From SIG607 sp045592625 (GTDB lineage: Bacteria; Bacillota; Clostridia; Oscillospirales; Acutalibacteraceae), in the NCBI GenBank assembly GCA_045592625.1, contig JAZNVC010000019.1, forward strand, positions 1-64,000: DNA of 64,000 nucleotides, in the 5' to 3' direction. The notes beneath the pieces were generated by a model. It did no database searches. It saw nothing but the letters and a program-made list of their open reading frames with translations, and was not told the DNA's origin. The translations under genes and the position numbers were made by a program. How positions within the stretch are numbered: the stretch's first letter is position 1; each line of letters starts with the position of its first letter. Below, piece after piece: positions 26,580 through 35,652 of the stretch.

Positions 26580-27305
26580 ATGGCAGTAACAGAGTTTAAA
26601 ATTGAATATAGCGTAGCAAAGGCACCGCACAAAAGTGCTGTTCCTGTAATAATAGTTGCTGCAGGTTCGTCTTCACGAATGGGTGGTGTAAATAAAATGT
26701 TTGCACTGCTTTCGGGAATTCCCGTTATTGCAAGAACTATGCTTAGTTTTGAGAGAAGCCCTTATGTCAGCGAATTGGTAGTTGTAACCAAAAAAGAAAG
26801 CATAGCTGATGTTTTGCGTCTTAAAGAAGAATATATGATTTCTAAGTTAAGGGTTGTTACGCAAGGCGGTCAAGACCGATTGAACTCGGTGCTCAACGGA
26901 CTTTCTGTATTAAGTGATACTACAAAGGGTGTAATGATACATGACGGTGCCAGACCGCTGGTAAGCCAGATGCTTATTGAAAAAATGGCTAAGGCAAGTC
27001 TTGTTTTCGACTGTGCGGTATGCGGTGTTCCTGTTAAGGATACCTTAAAAGAAAAATGCGATTTTGTAAGGACCCTTGACAGAGGTAAAATCTTTTCTGT
27101 TCAGACACCACAATCGGTAAATTTTATTAAATATAAAGAACTTCTCACTTCTATAACCGATAAAAGCAGTTTTACCGATGATGCATCGGTAATGGAAAGT
27201 GCAGGTTTTAATACCGAAATTATTGAGGGTGAAGAAAGTAATATAAAAATTACTACACCTTTCGATATTAAATTGGCTCAAATTCTTTTAAAGGAGGAGT
27301 TTTAA
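26580..27305 (+). CDS. ispD: 2-C-methyl-D-erythritol 4-phosphate cytidylyltransferase
   Basis: The 241-residue protein has the nucleotide-binding loop VAAGSSSRMGGVNK near residue 25, HDGARPLV near residue 120 and TDDASVME near residue 200. It makes CDP-methylerythritol in the MEP isoprenoid pathway. There are about 20 extra residues before the usual start; the GGAG site supports the given ATG. It overlaps ispF by one base (TAATG). Confidence 0.95.
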   Translation: MAVTEFKIEYSVAKAPHKSAVPVIIVAAGSSSRMGGVNKMFALLSGIPVIARTMLSFERSPYVSELVVVTKKESIADVLRLKEEYMISKLRVVTQGGQDRLNSVLNGLSVLSDTTKGVMIHDGARPLVSQMLIEKMAKASLVFDCAVCGVPVKDTLKEKCDFVRTLDRGKIFSVQTPQSVNFIKYKELLTSITDKSSFTDDASVMESAGFNTEIIEGEESNIKITTPFDIKLAQILLKEEF

Positions 27306-27772
27306 TGCGGATAGGACATGGTTACGATGTGCATCGCTTTTCGGAGAACAGACCGCTTTTTTTAGGCGGTATAGAAATTCCGTATGAAATGGGACTTCTT
27401 GGGCATTCCGATGCAGATGTGTTGCTTCATGCTATTTGCGACGCTCTCCTCGGAGCAGCAACTTTTGGTGATATAGGCAAACATTTTCCCGATACCGACG
27501 AACAATATAAAGGTATTGACAGTAAATTGCTGTTAAAAAATGTTTATAATAAAATAACCGAGAAAGGCTTCAAAATAGTAAATATTGATGCTACTGTTAT
27601 TGCACAAAAACCGAAAATTTCTCCATATATTGAAAAAATAAGAGAAACTATAGCTGAAATTTTAAATACAGATATTAATAACATTAATATTAAGGCAACC
27701 ACTGAGGAGGGACTTGGTTTTACAGGTGAGCTTAAGGGAATTGCCTGTCATTGTATTTGCCTTATTGAATAA
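27305..27772 (+). CDS. ispF: 2-C-methyl-D-erythritol 2,4-cyclodiphosphate synthase
   Basis: The 155-residue protein has GHGYDVHRF at the start with Asp and His zinc ligands, HSDADVLLHAICDALLGA near residue 40, and KATTEEGLGFTG near the end. It cyclises the MEP-pathway intermediate as a trimer. It is coupled to ispD, a typical pair. Confidence 0.97.
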   Translation: MRIGHGYDVHRFSENRPLFLGGIEIPYEMGLLGHSDADVLLHAICDALLGAATFGDIGKHFPDTDEQYKGIDSKLLLKNVYNKITEKGFKIVNIDATVIAQKPKISPYIEKIRETIAEILNTDINNINIKATTEEGLGFTGELKGIACHCICLIE

Positions 27773-27810
27773 TATTTAGGTTTTACTCATAAAATAGTAT
27801 GGGTGATTAA

Positions 27811-28125
27811 ATGAAGGTGTACTTTTCATTGTCATACGGCTATGCATTGGTATTGTGTTTTTTTACACTTATTTCTTTTTCGGTTATGGCTATAGCCGGT
27901 AACGGAAAAACAAATACCATTATTGAAAACGAACTGTCTAGAGAATATTATTTAAAAAGCAAAGGCTATATCGTCAGCGAACCGTTTACTGTTAAGAATA
28001 TTGTGATTAACGGTGAAAATTTTACGGAATATACATACATAACAAAGGATAAAACAATAATCCGTCTAAATTTTGACGGAGATAAATTGGTTGGAGAACA
28101 ATATGACCGATACAAGACTGGATAA
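27811..28125 (+). CDS. Small membrane-anchored protein of unknown function
   Basis: The 104-residue protein has one N-terminal membrane segment (residues 8-30) and a short external domain beginning NELSREYYLKSKGYIVSEPFTV, then two beta-type strands. The YLKSKGY-S-P pattern loosely recalls DUF4830, but I am not sure. It overlaps the pseudouridine synthase gene by 23 bases. Confidence 0.6.
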   Translation: MKVYFSLSYGYALVLCFFTLISFSVMAIAGNGKTNTIIENELSREYYLKSKGYIVSEPFTVKNIVINGENFTEYTYITKDKTIIRLNFDGDKLVGEQYDRYKTG

Positions 28126-28804
28126 GTTTATTTCTAATCAAACGTTGCTCAGCAGAAATGATGCAAGAAAGGCAATTTTTACGGGCAGAGTAAAGGTTAA
28201 TGATGAAACTATTTTGAAAATTGACTTTAAAATCGATACGGCTGTTGATAAAGTTACTTTAGATGGAGAGAATATTGCTTTTGAAAAATATGTATATCTT
28301 ATAATGAATAAGCCAAAGGGGATTTTATCGGCAACAACAGATAAAAAAGCCAAAACAGCGGTAGACTTACTTCCTGATATTTATAAAAAACGTAATATTT
28401 TTCCCGCCGGAAGACTTGATAAGGATTCTACAGGCATGGTGCTGCTCACCGATGACGGAGAATTTGCACATAAAATTACGGGTCCGAAGCATCATATTGA
28501 AAAAGCCTATGTAGTAGAAGTGGACGGTGAAATTACCGATGAAGTTATAGAGGGTTTTAAAAATGGTATTACCCTTTATAACGGCGAAAAATGTATATCG
28601 GCTGTTTGTGAAAAAATAAACAAAACCACAGCCAGAGTTATTCTTACAGAGGGTAAATATCATCAGATTAAGCGAATGTTCGGTGTTTACAATCTCGGAG
28701 TTAATTCGCTTCACAGGGAACGAATAGGCTCTCTTGCTTTACCAAAAGAACTTAAAGAAGGGCAGTTTTATAAAATTGAACCTCATTTATTAACAAAAAA
28801 TTAA
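28103..28804 (+). CDS. RsuA/RluB/RluF family rRNA pseudouridine synthase
   Basis: The 233-residue protein has an S4 RNA-binding domain (residues 1-60: TRLDKFISNQTLLSRNDARKAI) and a catalytic domain with AGRLDKDSTGM, whose Asp attacks the uridine. NKPKGILSATTDKK and EGKYHQIKRMFG are also typical. It modifies a ribosomal RNA uridine; 23S versus 16S cannot be decided from sequence alone. ATG 28103 follows TTGGAGA; an earlier ATG at 28073 lacks a site. Confidence 0.92.
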   Translation: MTDTRLDKFISNQTLLSRNDARKAIFTGRVKVNDETILKIDFKIDTAVDKVTLDGENIAFEKYVYLIMNKPKGILSATTDKKAKTAVDLLPDIYKKRNIFPAGRLDKDSTGMVLLTDDGEFAHKITGPKHHIEKAYVVEVDGEITDEVIEGFKNGITLYNGEKCISAVCEKINKTTARVILTEGKYHQIKRMFGVYNLGVNSLHRERIGSLALPKELKEGQFYKIEPHLLTKN

Positions 28805-28941
28805 GAAAATTGGACATTATTATGCAAATTAACTAAAATAATCAATGTAAGATTTTCTATTTTAACTATAGTAATTTTAGTTGGTCTTTGATATAATATC
28901 TTAGTACTAAAATGTCATTCACTACTAGGAGGTCTAAAAAA

Positions 28942-30084
28942 ATGGCAAGTTTATCACTTCGCAACGTTTATAAAAAGTACCCCGGTGGTGTAGTAGCAGT
29001 ATCCGACTTTAACCTCGAGATTAAGGATAAGGAATTTATCATTCTCGTTGGTCCTTCCGGTTGCGGTAAATCTACAACACTCCGTATGGTAGCAGGTCTT
29101 GAAGAAATTTCTGACGGTGAAGTTTATATTGGTGACCGTCTTGTTAACGACGTTGCTCCTAAGGATAGAGATATAGCAATGGTTTTCCAGAACTACGCTC
29201 TTTATCCTCATATGTCTGTTTTTGATAATATGGCATTCGGACTTAAACTCCGTAAAACATCTAAAGATGAAATCCGTCGTCGTGTTGAAGAGGCTGCTCG
29301 TATCCTCGACATTGAACATCTTCTTGAAAGAAAGCCGAAGGCTCTTTCCGGTGGTCAGCGTCAGCGTGTTGCTTTAGGTCGTGCAATCGTTCGTGAACCT
29401 AAGGTATTCCTTCTTGACGAACCTCTTTCCAACCTTGATGCTAAGCTTCGTGCACAGATGAGAACTGAGATTTCTAAACTCCACCAGAGACTTGGTACAA
29501 CCTTTATTTACGTAACTCATGACCAGACAGAAGCTATGACAATGGGTACCAGAATCGTAGTTATGAAGAGTGGTCTTATCCAGCAGGTTGATACTCCTCA
29601 GAATCTTTATCTCTATCCTTGCAACCTCTTCGTTGCGGGCTTTATCGGTTCTCCCCAGATGAACTTTATCGAGTCTAAACTCCTTAAAGAAGCTGATGGT
29701 TACTATGTAGAATTCGGTTCTGAAGATACTAAGACCCGTGCAGGCGTTAAATTTAAGATTAAGTTACCTGAGTCCAAAAACAAGGATAACTGTCTTGAAG
29801 CATATGCGGGTAAGGAAGTTATTATGGGTATCCGTCCTGAGAATGTTCACAACGAAGAAGATCTTCTTGCAACATACTCCGACGGTGTTGTTGAAGCTAA
29901 GGTTGAAGTTACTGAGCTTATGGGTGCTGAAACTTATCTTTATATGGATTGCGAAACAAATGCAATCAATGCACGTGTTGCTCCTACCAATACTGCACGT
30001 CCCGGTGATACCATTAAAATTGCTCTCGAACCTCAGAAGATTCACCTCTTTGACAAGGATACAGAGAAGACAATCACCAACTAA
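28942..30084 (+). CDS. Sugar ABC transporter ATPase, MsmX/UgpC type
   Basis: The 380-residue protein has Walker A GPSGCGKST near residue 38, Q-loop, signature LSGGQRQRVALGRA near residue 135, Walker B VFLLDEPLSNLD and H-loop. A C-terminal TOBE/OB region (residues 240-375) is typical of the CUT1 class. No permeases or binding proteins are beside it, so it probably powers several separate sugar transporters, as MsmX does in Bacillus. Codon use is strongly biased, suggesting high expression. GGAGG precedes ATG 28942. Confidence 0.93.
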   Translation: MASLSLRNVYKKYPGGVVAVSDFNLEIKDKEFIILVGPSGCGKSTTLRMVAGLEEISDGEVYIGDRLVNDVAPKDRDIAMVFQNYALYPHMSVFDNMAFGLKLRKTSKDEIRRRVEEAARILDIEHLLERKPKALSGGQRQRVALGRAIVREPKVFLLDEPLSNLDAKLRAQMRTEISKLHQRLGTTFIYVTHDQTEAMTMGTRIVVMKSGLIQQVDTPQNLYLYPCNLFVAGFIGSPQMNFIESKLLKEADGYYVEFGSEDTKTRAGVKFKIKLPESKNKDNCLEAYAGKEVIMGIRPENVHNEEDLLATYSDGVVEAKVEVTELMGAETYLYMDCETNAINARVAPTNTARPGDTIKIALEPQKIHLFDKDTEKTITN

Positions 30085-30094
30085 TAAGTATATT

Positions 30095-30126
30095 AAAATG
30101 CGGCTTAAAAGCCGCATTTTTTTATT
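30095..30126 (+). terminator. Terminator after the MsmX-type ATPase
   Basis: AAAATGCGGCTT / AAGCCGCATTTT stem, followed by TTT. Confidence 0.92.
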
Positions 30127-30160
30127 TGTAATAAATTTGTAACTTTTTTAGAAATTATAC

Positions 30161-30189
30161 TTGAATTTTTGGTTATTTTTTAGTACAAT
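30161..30189 (+). promoter_or_regulatory. Sigma-A promoter of the CdaR-like regulator
   Basis: TTGAAT (30161-30166), 17-bp spacer, TACAAT (30184-30189). Confidence 0.75.
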
Positions 30190-30232
30190 GTATATGTGGT
30201 TATATATTTATTTTTATGGGGGGATGTGCAAT

Positions 30233-31315
30233 ATGTCAAATCGTTTGTTTCAGGGAGTAATTCATCAAATGAAGGACTCTATTGACAAGACCTTTGGTGT
30301 TATTGATGAAAACCGCACTATTATTGCTTGTAGTGAACTTGGAAGAATAGGTGAGGCAATAAATATACCTGCTGATCTTACATTTTCTGAAACCTCTGTG
30401 CAGTCAATGGGGTATACATTTAAGGCAGTGAATCCTGCACAAAACAGCGATTACGTTGTTTTTGTTGAAGGGAGCGATCTTATTGCTGAAAAATACTGTT
30501 CGGTTATAGCTGTTGCTTTTATGAACATCAAGTTTTATTATGATGAAAAATACGACAGAGGCAATTTCATTAAGAACATAATTCTTGACAATATTCTCCC
30601 GGGCGATATTTATCTTAAGGCAAGAGAGCTTTATTTTAATTCCGACGTTATGCGTACTGTTATTCTTATTCGTGTTAATGAACCCGGTGACGTGTCGGTT
30701 TATGACATTATTCAGAATCTTTTCCCCGACAAATCAAAGGATTTTGTTATTAACATTAACGAAACCGATATTGCTCTTGTAAAAGAAACAAAGCTCGGTA
30801 TTGATTCAAAAGATATCGAGCAGTTGGCTTCTACTATTGCCGATACACTTACCGGTGAGTTTTATGCTCATGCAACAATTGGTGTAGGTACTACCGTTGA
30901 TAATCTTAAAGACCTTGCTAAGTCCTTTAAAGATGCTCAGGTTGCTCTCGAAGTTGGAAAAGTATTTGATACCGATAAAACGATTGTTTGCTATAACAGC
31001 CTTGGTATTGCCCGTCTTATTTACCAACTCCCAACTACTCTTTGCGAATCCTTTTTAAGAGAAGTATTTAAGCGCGGTTCTATTGAGAGTCTTGACCAGG
31101 AAACACTTTTTACAATTCAGAAGTTCTTTGAAAATAATCTTAACGTTTCGGAAACATCTCGTAAACTTTTTGTGCATCGTAACACCCTTGTTTATCGTCT
31201 TGAAAAAATCAAGAAGATTACAGGTCTTGACCTTAGAGAATTTGACCATGCTATTATCTTTAAGATTGCCCTTATGGTAAATAAATATCTCAAATCCAAT
31301 CCTATTAAATATTAA
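30233..31315 (+). CDS. CdaR/PucR family transcriptional regulator
   Basis: The 360-residue protein has an N-terminal ligand-sensing region (residues 1-130), a middle GGDEF-like fold of the PucR type (IGVGTTVDNLKDLAKSFKDAQVALE), and a C-terminal PucR helix-turn-helix (ETLFTIQKFFENNLNVSETSRKLFVHRNTLVYRLEKI). CdaR-type proteins often respond to sugar acids or other carbon sources. Sitting right after the sugar ATPase gene, it may control carbohydrate uptake, but that is inference. GGGGGG precedes ATG 30233. Confidence 0.88.
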   Translation: MSNRLFQGVIHQMKDSIDKTFGVIDENRTIIACSELGRIGEAINIPADLTFSETSVQSMGYTFKAVNPAQNSDYVVFVEGSDLIAEKYCSVIAVAFMNIKFYYDEKYDRGNFIKNIILDNILPGDIYLKARELYFNSDVMRTVILIRVNEPGDVSVYDIIQNLFPDKSKDFVININETDIALVKETKLGIDSKDIEQLASTIADTLTGEFYAHATIGVGTTVDNLKDLAKSFKDAQVALEVGKVFDTDKTIVCYNSLGIARLIYQLPTTLCESFLREVFKRGSIESLDQETLFTIQKFFENNLNVSETSRKLFVHRNTLVYRLEKIKKITGLDLREFDHAIIFKIALMVNKYLKSNPIKY

Positions 31316-31339
31316 TTATTTTTGAAAGAGTGAATTTTA

Positions 31340-32065
31340 ATGCAAGAAACACAGGAAATTGTAGCTTCTCATGCTAAACCTGTTATTGAGTTCAAGGGTG
31401 TTTCAAAGGTATATAATAGCGGCACCCATGCTTTAAATGACGTAAATATTACCATAAATGAAGGCGAATTCGTTTTTATTGTTGGTGCTTCGGGGGCGGG
31501 TAAAAGTACCTTTATGAAGCTTATAATGCGTGAAGAAAAGCCAAATACAGGAAGTATTGTAGTTAATGGCTATAATCTTCCGAAAATGAAACATAAAAAA
31601 GTTCCCTTTTTTAGAAGAACGATGGGTATTGTTTTTCAGGATTTCCGTCTAATTCCTAATATGACAGTTTATGATAACGTTGCGTTCGCTATGCACGTAA
31701 TCGGTTCCCAGCCCAAGAATATTCGTCTTCAGGTTACGAAGGCACTTGCTCTTGTAGGGCTTGGCGAAAAGGCACGTTCTATGCCCAATCAGCTTTCGGG
31801 TGGTGAACAGCAACGTGTAGGTCTTGCACGTGCACTTGTAAATAATCCAAGGCTTATTATTGCGGACGAGCCTACCGGTAACGTTGACCCTGCTATGTCT
31901 TATGAAATAGTTTCTCTTTTGACCGAAATAAACAAAATGGGAACAACGGTGCTTATGGTAACACATGACCATGACCTTGTTCGTGATTTTAAACATAGGG
32001 TTATAATGTTGGATAAGGGTAGTATTGTTGCTGATAATGCAGGAGGTAAGATAAATGAAAATTAG
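31340..32065 (+). CDS. ftsE: Cell division ATP-binding protein FtsE
   Basis: A 241-residue ABC ATPase: Walker A GASGAGKST near residue 48, LSGGEQQRVGLARAL near residue 155, Walker B LIIADEPTGNVDP. FtsE with FtsX forms a membrane complex that activates peptidoglycan hydrolases. There are about 10 residues more than usual at the N-terminus. It overlaps ftsX by 11 bases. Confidence 0.95.
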   Translation: MQETQEIVASHAKPVIEFKGVSKVYNSGTHALNDVNITINEGEFVFIVGASGAGKSTFMKLIMREEKPNTGSIVVNGYNLPKMKHKKVPFFRRTMGIVFQDFRLIPNMTVYDNVAFAMHVIGSQPKNIRLQVTKALALVGLGEKARSMPNQLSGGEQQRVGLARALVNNPRLIIADEPTGNVDPAMSYEIVSLLTEINKMGTTVLMVTHDHDLVRDFKHRVIMLDKGSIVADNAGGKINEN

Positions 32066-33062
32066 TAGTGTCAAATATCTTACCAAAGAGGGACTTAAAA
32101 GTGTGTGGACAAACCGTCTTATGTCACTTTCGTCTATAGGTGTACTTGTTGCCTGTATGGTGCTTATTGGTCTTGCACTTCTTTTATCACTTAACGTTAA
32201 CAAAATGATTGGTGACCTTGAAAATCAAAACGTGGTGCTTGTGTTCTTTGATGATTATAACGCTGCACTATATTCCGAAGACAGAACGGCTCCTTACGGT
32301 GCCGATGTTGATGAAAACGGAATTTGTGACGAAATGTACGTTGTTCATAACAAAGAAGAAGCAGAAAATGTTTGCAAACTTATTGAAGAAATAGATAACG
32401 TAGAAAGCGTTGAATTTGTTTCTAAAGAGCAAGCTCTTGAAATGACAAAGAATGTGCTTCCCGAAAAGGATGTTGACTATTTTTCTCTTCTTGAAGAAGA
32501 TGGGGAAAATCCAATGTCCGACGGTGCAAAGGTTACAATGGTTGACCTCGAAAAATTTGATGAAACCATTAAAGCTATTACGGCTATAAACGGTGTGGAT
32601 TCAATTCAGTCTCAAAACGGTCTGGCTGAAAAGATTACCACAATTAAAAACGGACTTTTTATTGCTGGTATTGCAATAATTTCAATTCTTCTTATTATTG
32701 CTCTTGTTATCGTTTCAAATACTATCCGTGTAACAATGTATAACAGAAAACTTGAAATTGGTATTATGAAGGCAGTAGGTGCTACTGATAGTTTTGTAAG
32801 GATACCCTTTGTTGTTGAGGGTGTGACTATTGGTTTAATTTCTGCAGTGTTGTCATTAGGCATTCTGTATAGCTGCTACAGGGTAGCTATCGAGGCTATT
32901 CTATCAGCCGTTGGCGAAGTTAAACTAATTCCTTTCTCGTCACAAGCCCTTATGCTTTTTGGAGTGTTTGCTGCTATAGGTTTTGTAGCAGGTACTTTCG
33001 GAAGTATAATAATGATAGGCAAGTACTTAAAACGTGAAGGCAGCGAGTTTGCCGCTATATAA
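32055..33062 (+). CDS. ftsX: Cell division protein FtsX
   Basis: The 335-residue protein has four membrane segments (about 25-45, 200-225, 260-285, 300-325) and a large outer loop between the first two. The end is the FtsX/MacB permease domain (YNRKLEIGIMKAVGATDSFVRIPFVVEG). The outer loop carries an acidic insert (YGADVDENGICDEMYV) not usual in Bacillus FtsX. It should transmit ATP hydrolysis by FtsE to the hydrolase encoded next. Confidence 0.94.
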   Translation: MKISSVKYLTKEGLKSVWTNRLMSLSSIGVLVACMVLIGLALLLSLNVNKMIGDLENQNVVLVFFDDYNAALYSEDRTAPYGADVDENGICDEMYVVHNKEEAENVCKLIEEIDNVESVEFVSKEQALEMTKNVLPEKDVDYFSLLEEDGENPMSDGAKVTMVDLEKFDETIKAITAINGVDSIQSQNGLAEKITTIKNGLFIAGIAIISILLIIALVIVSNTIRVTMYNRKLEIGIMKAVGATDSFVRIPFVVEGVTIGLISAVLSLGILYSCYRVAIEAILSAVGEVKLIPFSSQALMLFGVFAAIGFVAGTFGSIIMIGKYLKREGSEFAAI

Positions 33063-33080
33063 AAATTTTAAGGTGAATAT

Positions 33081-34268
33081 ATGACTAAAAAAAATATTAT
33101 TAAAATAATTTCTATTCTTTGCTGTTTTTTGCTTATATTTTCTGTAGTTTCGGCATCTACCCCCGTAGCAGCTGCAAAATCATTGCAGGATTATAAAAAT
33201 GATCAGGCCGCAGCAAAAAAAGAACTTGATAAATTAAAGGCTGAAAAAGCCGATAAGCAGAAAATTAAAAATGCTCTTGATAAGCAGATTGCGGCTACTC
33301 AAACGCTTATAGATGAGTGTATGGATAAACTTAATGCTTATAATGCTGAAATACAAAAAAAACAGAATGAAATTGATAAACTTAACGAAGATATGGCTGA
33401 TGATAAAGCACTCTTTAAAAAGAGGGTAAGAGCTATTTATATGAGTGGTTCTAACAGTAATCTGCAGATTCTTCTGGGTGCAGAGGATTTTTCGGAATAT
33501 CTTGTGCTTTCCCAAATGACTAAGTCAGTTTCGGCAAAAGACAGCAGACTTATCGGGAAAATTGTTGATGTAATTAATGAAATTGAAGCAGAAAAGGCTG
33601 AAATTCAAAAAATTGCAGATGAACAGGATGAAATTAAAGCTGAACTTGACGCACAAAAGAAAGAGCTTAAATCACAGGAAGCAGAAGTTAACGCTCTGTT
33701 AAGGGAAATTAATTCCGACATAAATCAGGCTCAAAAAGATTATGATAAAGCGGGGGCAGAGATTGATAAAATGACTGCACCTCAGGCTTCAGGCAACAGT
33801 AATCTTACTGCTAATCCCACTATGTTTTTGTGGCCGGTACCCGGTTATTACAGAATTTCTGCAGGTTGGCAGAGTAATGACAGCGTACATAAAGGTACAC
33901 ATAAAGGTATTGATATATCTACAGGCGGTCGTTCTGTTGATATCGTTGCCTGTGATGACGGTTATGTTTATATTGTTAAGAATTCTTGTGATCATAACTA
34001 TGGTAAGAGTTATTCTTGCGGTTGCGGCGGCGGTTACGGAAATTATGTTGCTATCGATCACGGTAAAGCAAGTGACGGTAAATCCTATAAAACCCTTTAT
34101 GCACATATGAAGACTGCTCTGGTTAAAAACGGACAGTACGTAAAGCGTGGTCAGGTTATTGGTAAGGTTGGTACTACAGGTTGGTCAACCGGTTATCATT
34201 TGCATCTTGAAACTATAGTTAATGGTACAAAGGTTAATCCTAAGAACTTCCAGTACCAAAGACAGTAA
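33081..34268 (+). CDS. Secreted coiled-coil M23 peptidase (PcsB/EnvC-like), FtsEX-linked
   Basis: The 395-residue protein has a signal peptide (residues 1-35), a long coiled coil (about 38-240, heptads rich in Lys, Glu, Gln), and an M23 domain with HKGIDIS, YAHM and HLHLE zinc motifs. Between strands lies a Cys-rich insert (SCDHNYGKSYSCGCGGG). Position after ftsEX and the coiled-coil plus hydrolase layout match hydrolases controlled by FtsEX, so it likely cuts septal peptidoglycan. Confidence 0.9.
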   Translation: MTKKNIIKIISILCCFLLIFSVVSASTPVAAAKSLQDYKNDQAAAKKELDKLKAEKADKQKIKNALDKQIAATQTLIDECMDKLNAYNAEIQKKQNEIDKLNEDMADDKALFKKRVRAIYMSGSNSNLQILLGAEDFSEYLVLSQMTKSVSAKDSRLIGKIVDVINEIEAEKAEIQKIADEQDEIKAELDAQKKELKSQEAEVNALLREINSDINQAQKDYDKAGAEIDKMTAPQASGNSNLTANPTMFLWPVPGYYRISAGWQSNDSVHKGTHKGIDISTGGRSVDIVACDDGYVYIVKNSCDHNYGKSYSCGCGGGYGNYVAIDHGKASDGKSYKTLYAHMKTALVKNGQYVKRGQVIGKVGTTGWSTGYHLHLETIVNGTKVNPKNFQYQRQ

Positions 34269-34783
34269 TGTATAAAAATTTAAAACACTCGGGACTTAAA
34301 ATATTGTTCCGAGTGTTATTCGCTGTACTGACCTTAGTGCTTATGGCTTGTATTTTTTTACTGTCTGCCGAAACAGCAGAGGTATCAAGCAAGACAAGTG
34401 CAGGTTTAATAGAAACGGTTGTGGAAACCTTTGTGCCATCTTATAACGATATGACGGAAGTGGGTAAAAAGGAATATATTTCTTCTTTACAGGATATAGT
34501 CAGAACATTGGCACATTTTGGTATTTTTGGTGCTCTTGGTGTAAGTAGCGCAGGCTTTGCAGCTACTTTTCAGGGAAATTTTTACCTTAAACTTCTTATA
34601 ACACAAATTTTTTGTAGTTTATATGCCGTTAGTGATGAATTTCATCAAAGATTTTCTGAGGGACGAAGCTTTCAGTACATTGATATAGGCGTTGATAGCT
34701 TGGGTGCTTTTTGCGGTATTACAGTTACTTTGCTGATATATTTTATTATTTATAAAAAAATAAATCGAAATTTAAAAATTTGA
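34268..34783 (+). CDS. VanZ-like family membrane protein
   Basis: The 171-residue protein has four membrane segments and the VanZ patterns R-T-AHFGIFGALG near residue 80, YAVSDEFHQRFSEGRSFQYIDIGVDSLGAFCG near residue 120. VanZ relatives affect lipid II or teicoplanin sensitivity in some species; the core role is unknown. Its ATG overlaps the previous stop by one base. Confidence 0.9.
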   Translation: MYKNLKHSGLKILFRVLFAVLTLVLMACIFLLSAETAEVSSKTSAGLIETVVETFVPSYNDMTEVGKKEYISSLQDIVRTLAHFGIFGALGVSSAGFAATFQGNFYLKLLITQIFCSLYAVSDEFHQRFSEGRSFQYIDIGVDSLGAFCGITVTLLIYFIIYKKINRNLKI

Positions 34784-34848
34784 AAATAAAGGTTTACTTT
34801 TCAGACATCTGGCAATAATTCTATTAAGAATTATTGGAGGTGTCTGAT

Positions 34849-35619
34849 ATTTTTTGCGGGAAAGTTAATATTTGCGGTGTTGATACATCAAAATTAACAG
34901 TTTTAAAGGAAAAAGAAAAAGAGGAACTTTTAAAAAAATACAGAGCAGGTGATATGTCAGCAAGAGACGCTCTTGTGAATGGAAATTTAAGGCTTGTGCT
35001 CAGCGTTGTGCAGCGATTTTCGGGCAGAGGCGAAAATATGGATGATTTGTTTCAGGTTGGATGCATTGGGCTTATAAAATCAATCGATAATTTTGATATT
35101 AGTCAGCAGGTAAAATTTTCCACATATGCCGTTCCTATGATTATAGGAGAAATCAGAAGACATCTTCGTGATAACAGTCCCATAAGAGTAAGCCGTTCTA
35201 TTAAAGATACGGCATATAAAGCTATGAAGGCAAAAGAGGAATATATAAATAAATATCAAAAGGAGCCAAAACTAAGTGAAATAGCAAAAATGCTTAATAT
35301 AGAAGAAAGCGAAGTAGTAATTGCACTTGAAAGCATAGTTGAACCTATTTCAATTTATGAGCCTGTTTTTTCGGAAGGCTCTGATATGGTTTACGTTCTT
35401 GACCAGCTTGGTGATAACAGTTCGGCGGAACAGTGGCTTGACGAAATTGCACTCAAAGAAGCCATAACCAGATTAGACGAAAGAGAAAAAAATATTTTAA
35501 CACTTCGCTTTATGAGAGGACTTACTCAAACCGAGGTTTCAAAAGAAATCGGTATTTCTCAGGCTCAGGTGTCGCGTCTTGAAAAAAATGCAATCGAAAA
35601 AATAAAGGGTAATGATTAA
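34849..35619 (+). CDS. sigG: RNA polymerase sporulation sigma factor G, likely ATT start
   Basis: The roughly 256-residue protein has KVNICGVDTSKL at the start, then NGNLRLVLSVVQRFSGRGENMDDLFQVGCIGLIKSIDNFD (region 2), PMIIGEIRRHLRDNSPIRVSRS (region 3) and TQTEVSKEIGISQAQVSRLE (region 4.2), the pattern of sigma-G. It directs forespore genes after engulfment. No ATG, GTG or TTG lies in frame after the GGAGGTG site (34836-34842). ATT at 34849, six bases downstream, gives exactly the same N-terminal length as Bacillus SigG. GTG 34840 or TTG 34834 would sit inside the binding site. spoIVB, a sigma-G target, lies two genes on. Confidence 0.93.
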   Translation: MFCGKVNICGVDTSKLTVLKEKEKEELLKKYRAGDMSARDALVNGNLRLVLSVVQRFSGRGENMDDLFQVGCIGLIKSIDNFDISQQVKFSTYAVPMIIGEIRRHLRDNSPIRVSRSIKDTAYKAMKAKEEYINKYQKEPKLSEIAKMLNIEESEVVIALESIVEPISIYEPVFSEGSDMVYVLDQLGDNSSAEQWLDEIALKEAITRLDEREKNILTLRFMRGLTQTEVSKEIGISQAQVSRLEKNAIEKIKGND

Positions 35620-35652
35620 ATAATATAAAGCATATATTTTATTGGTGATTAT

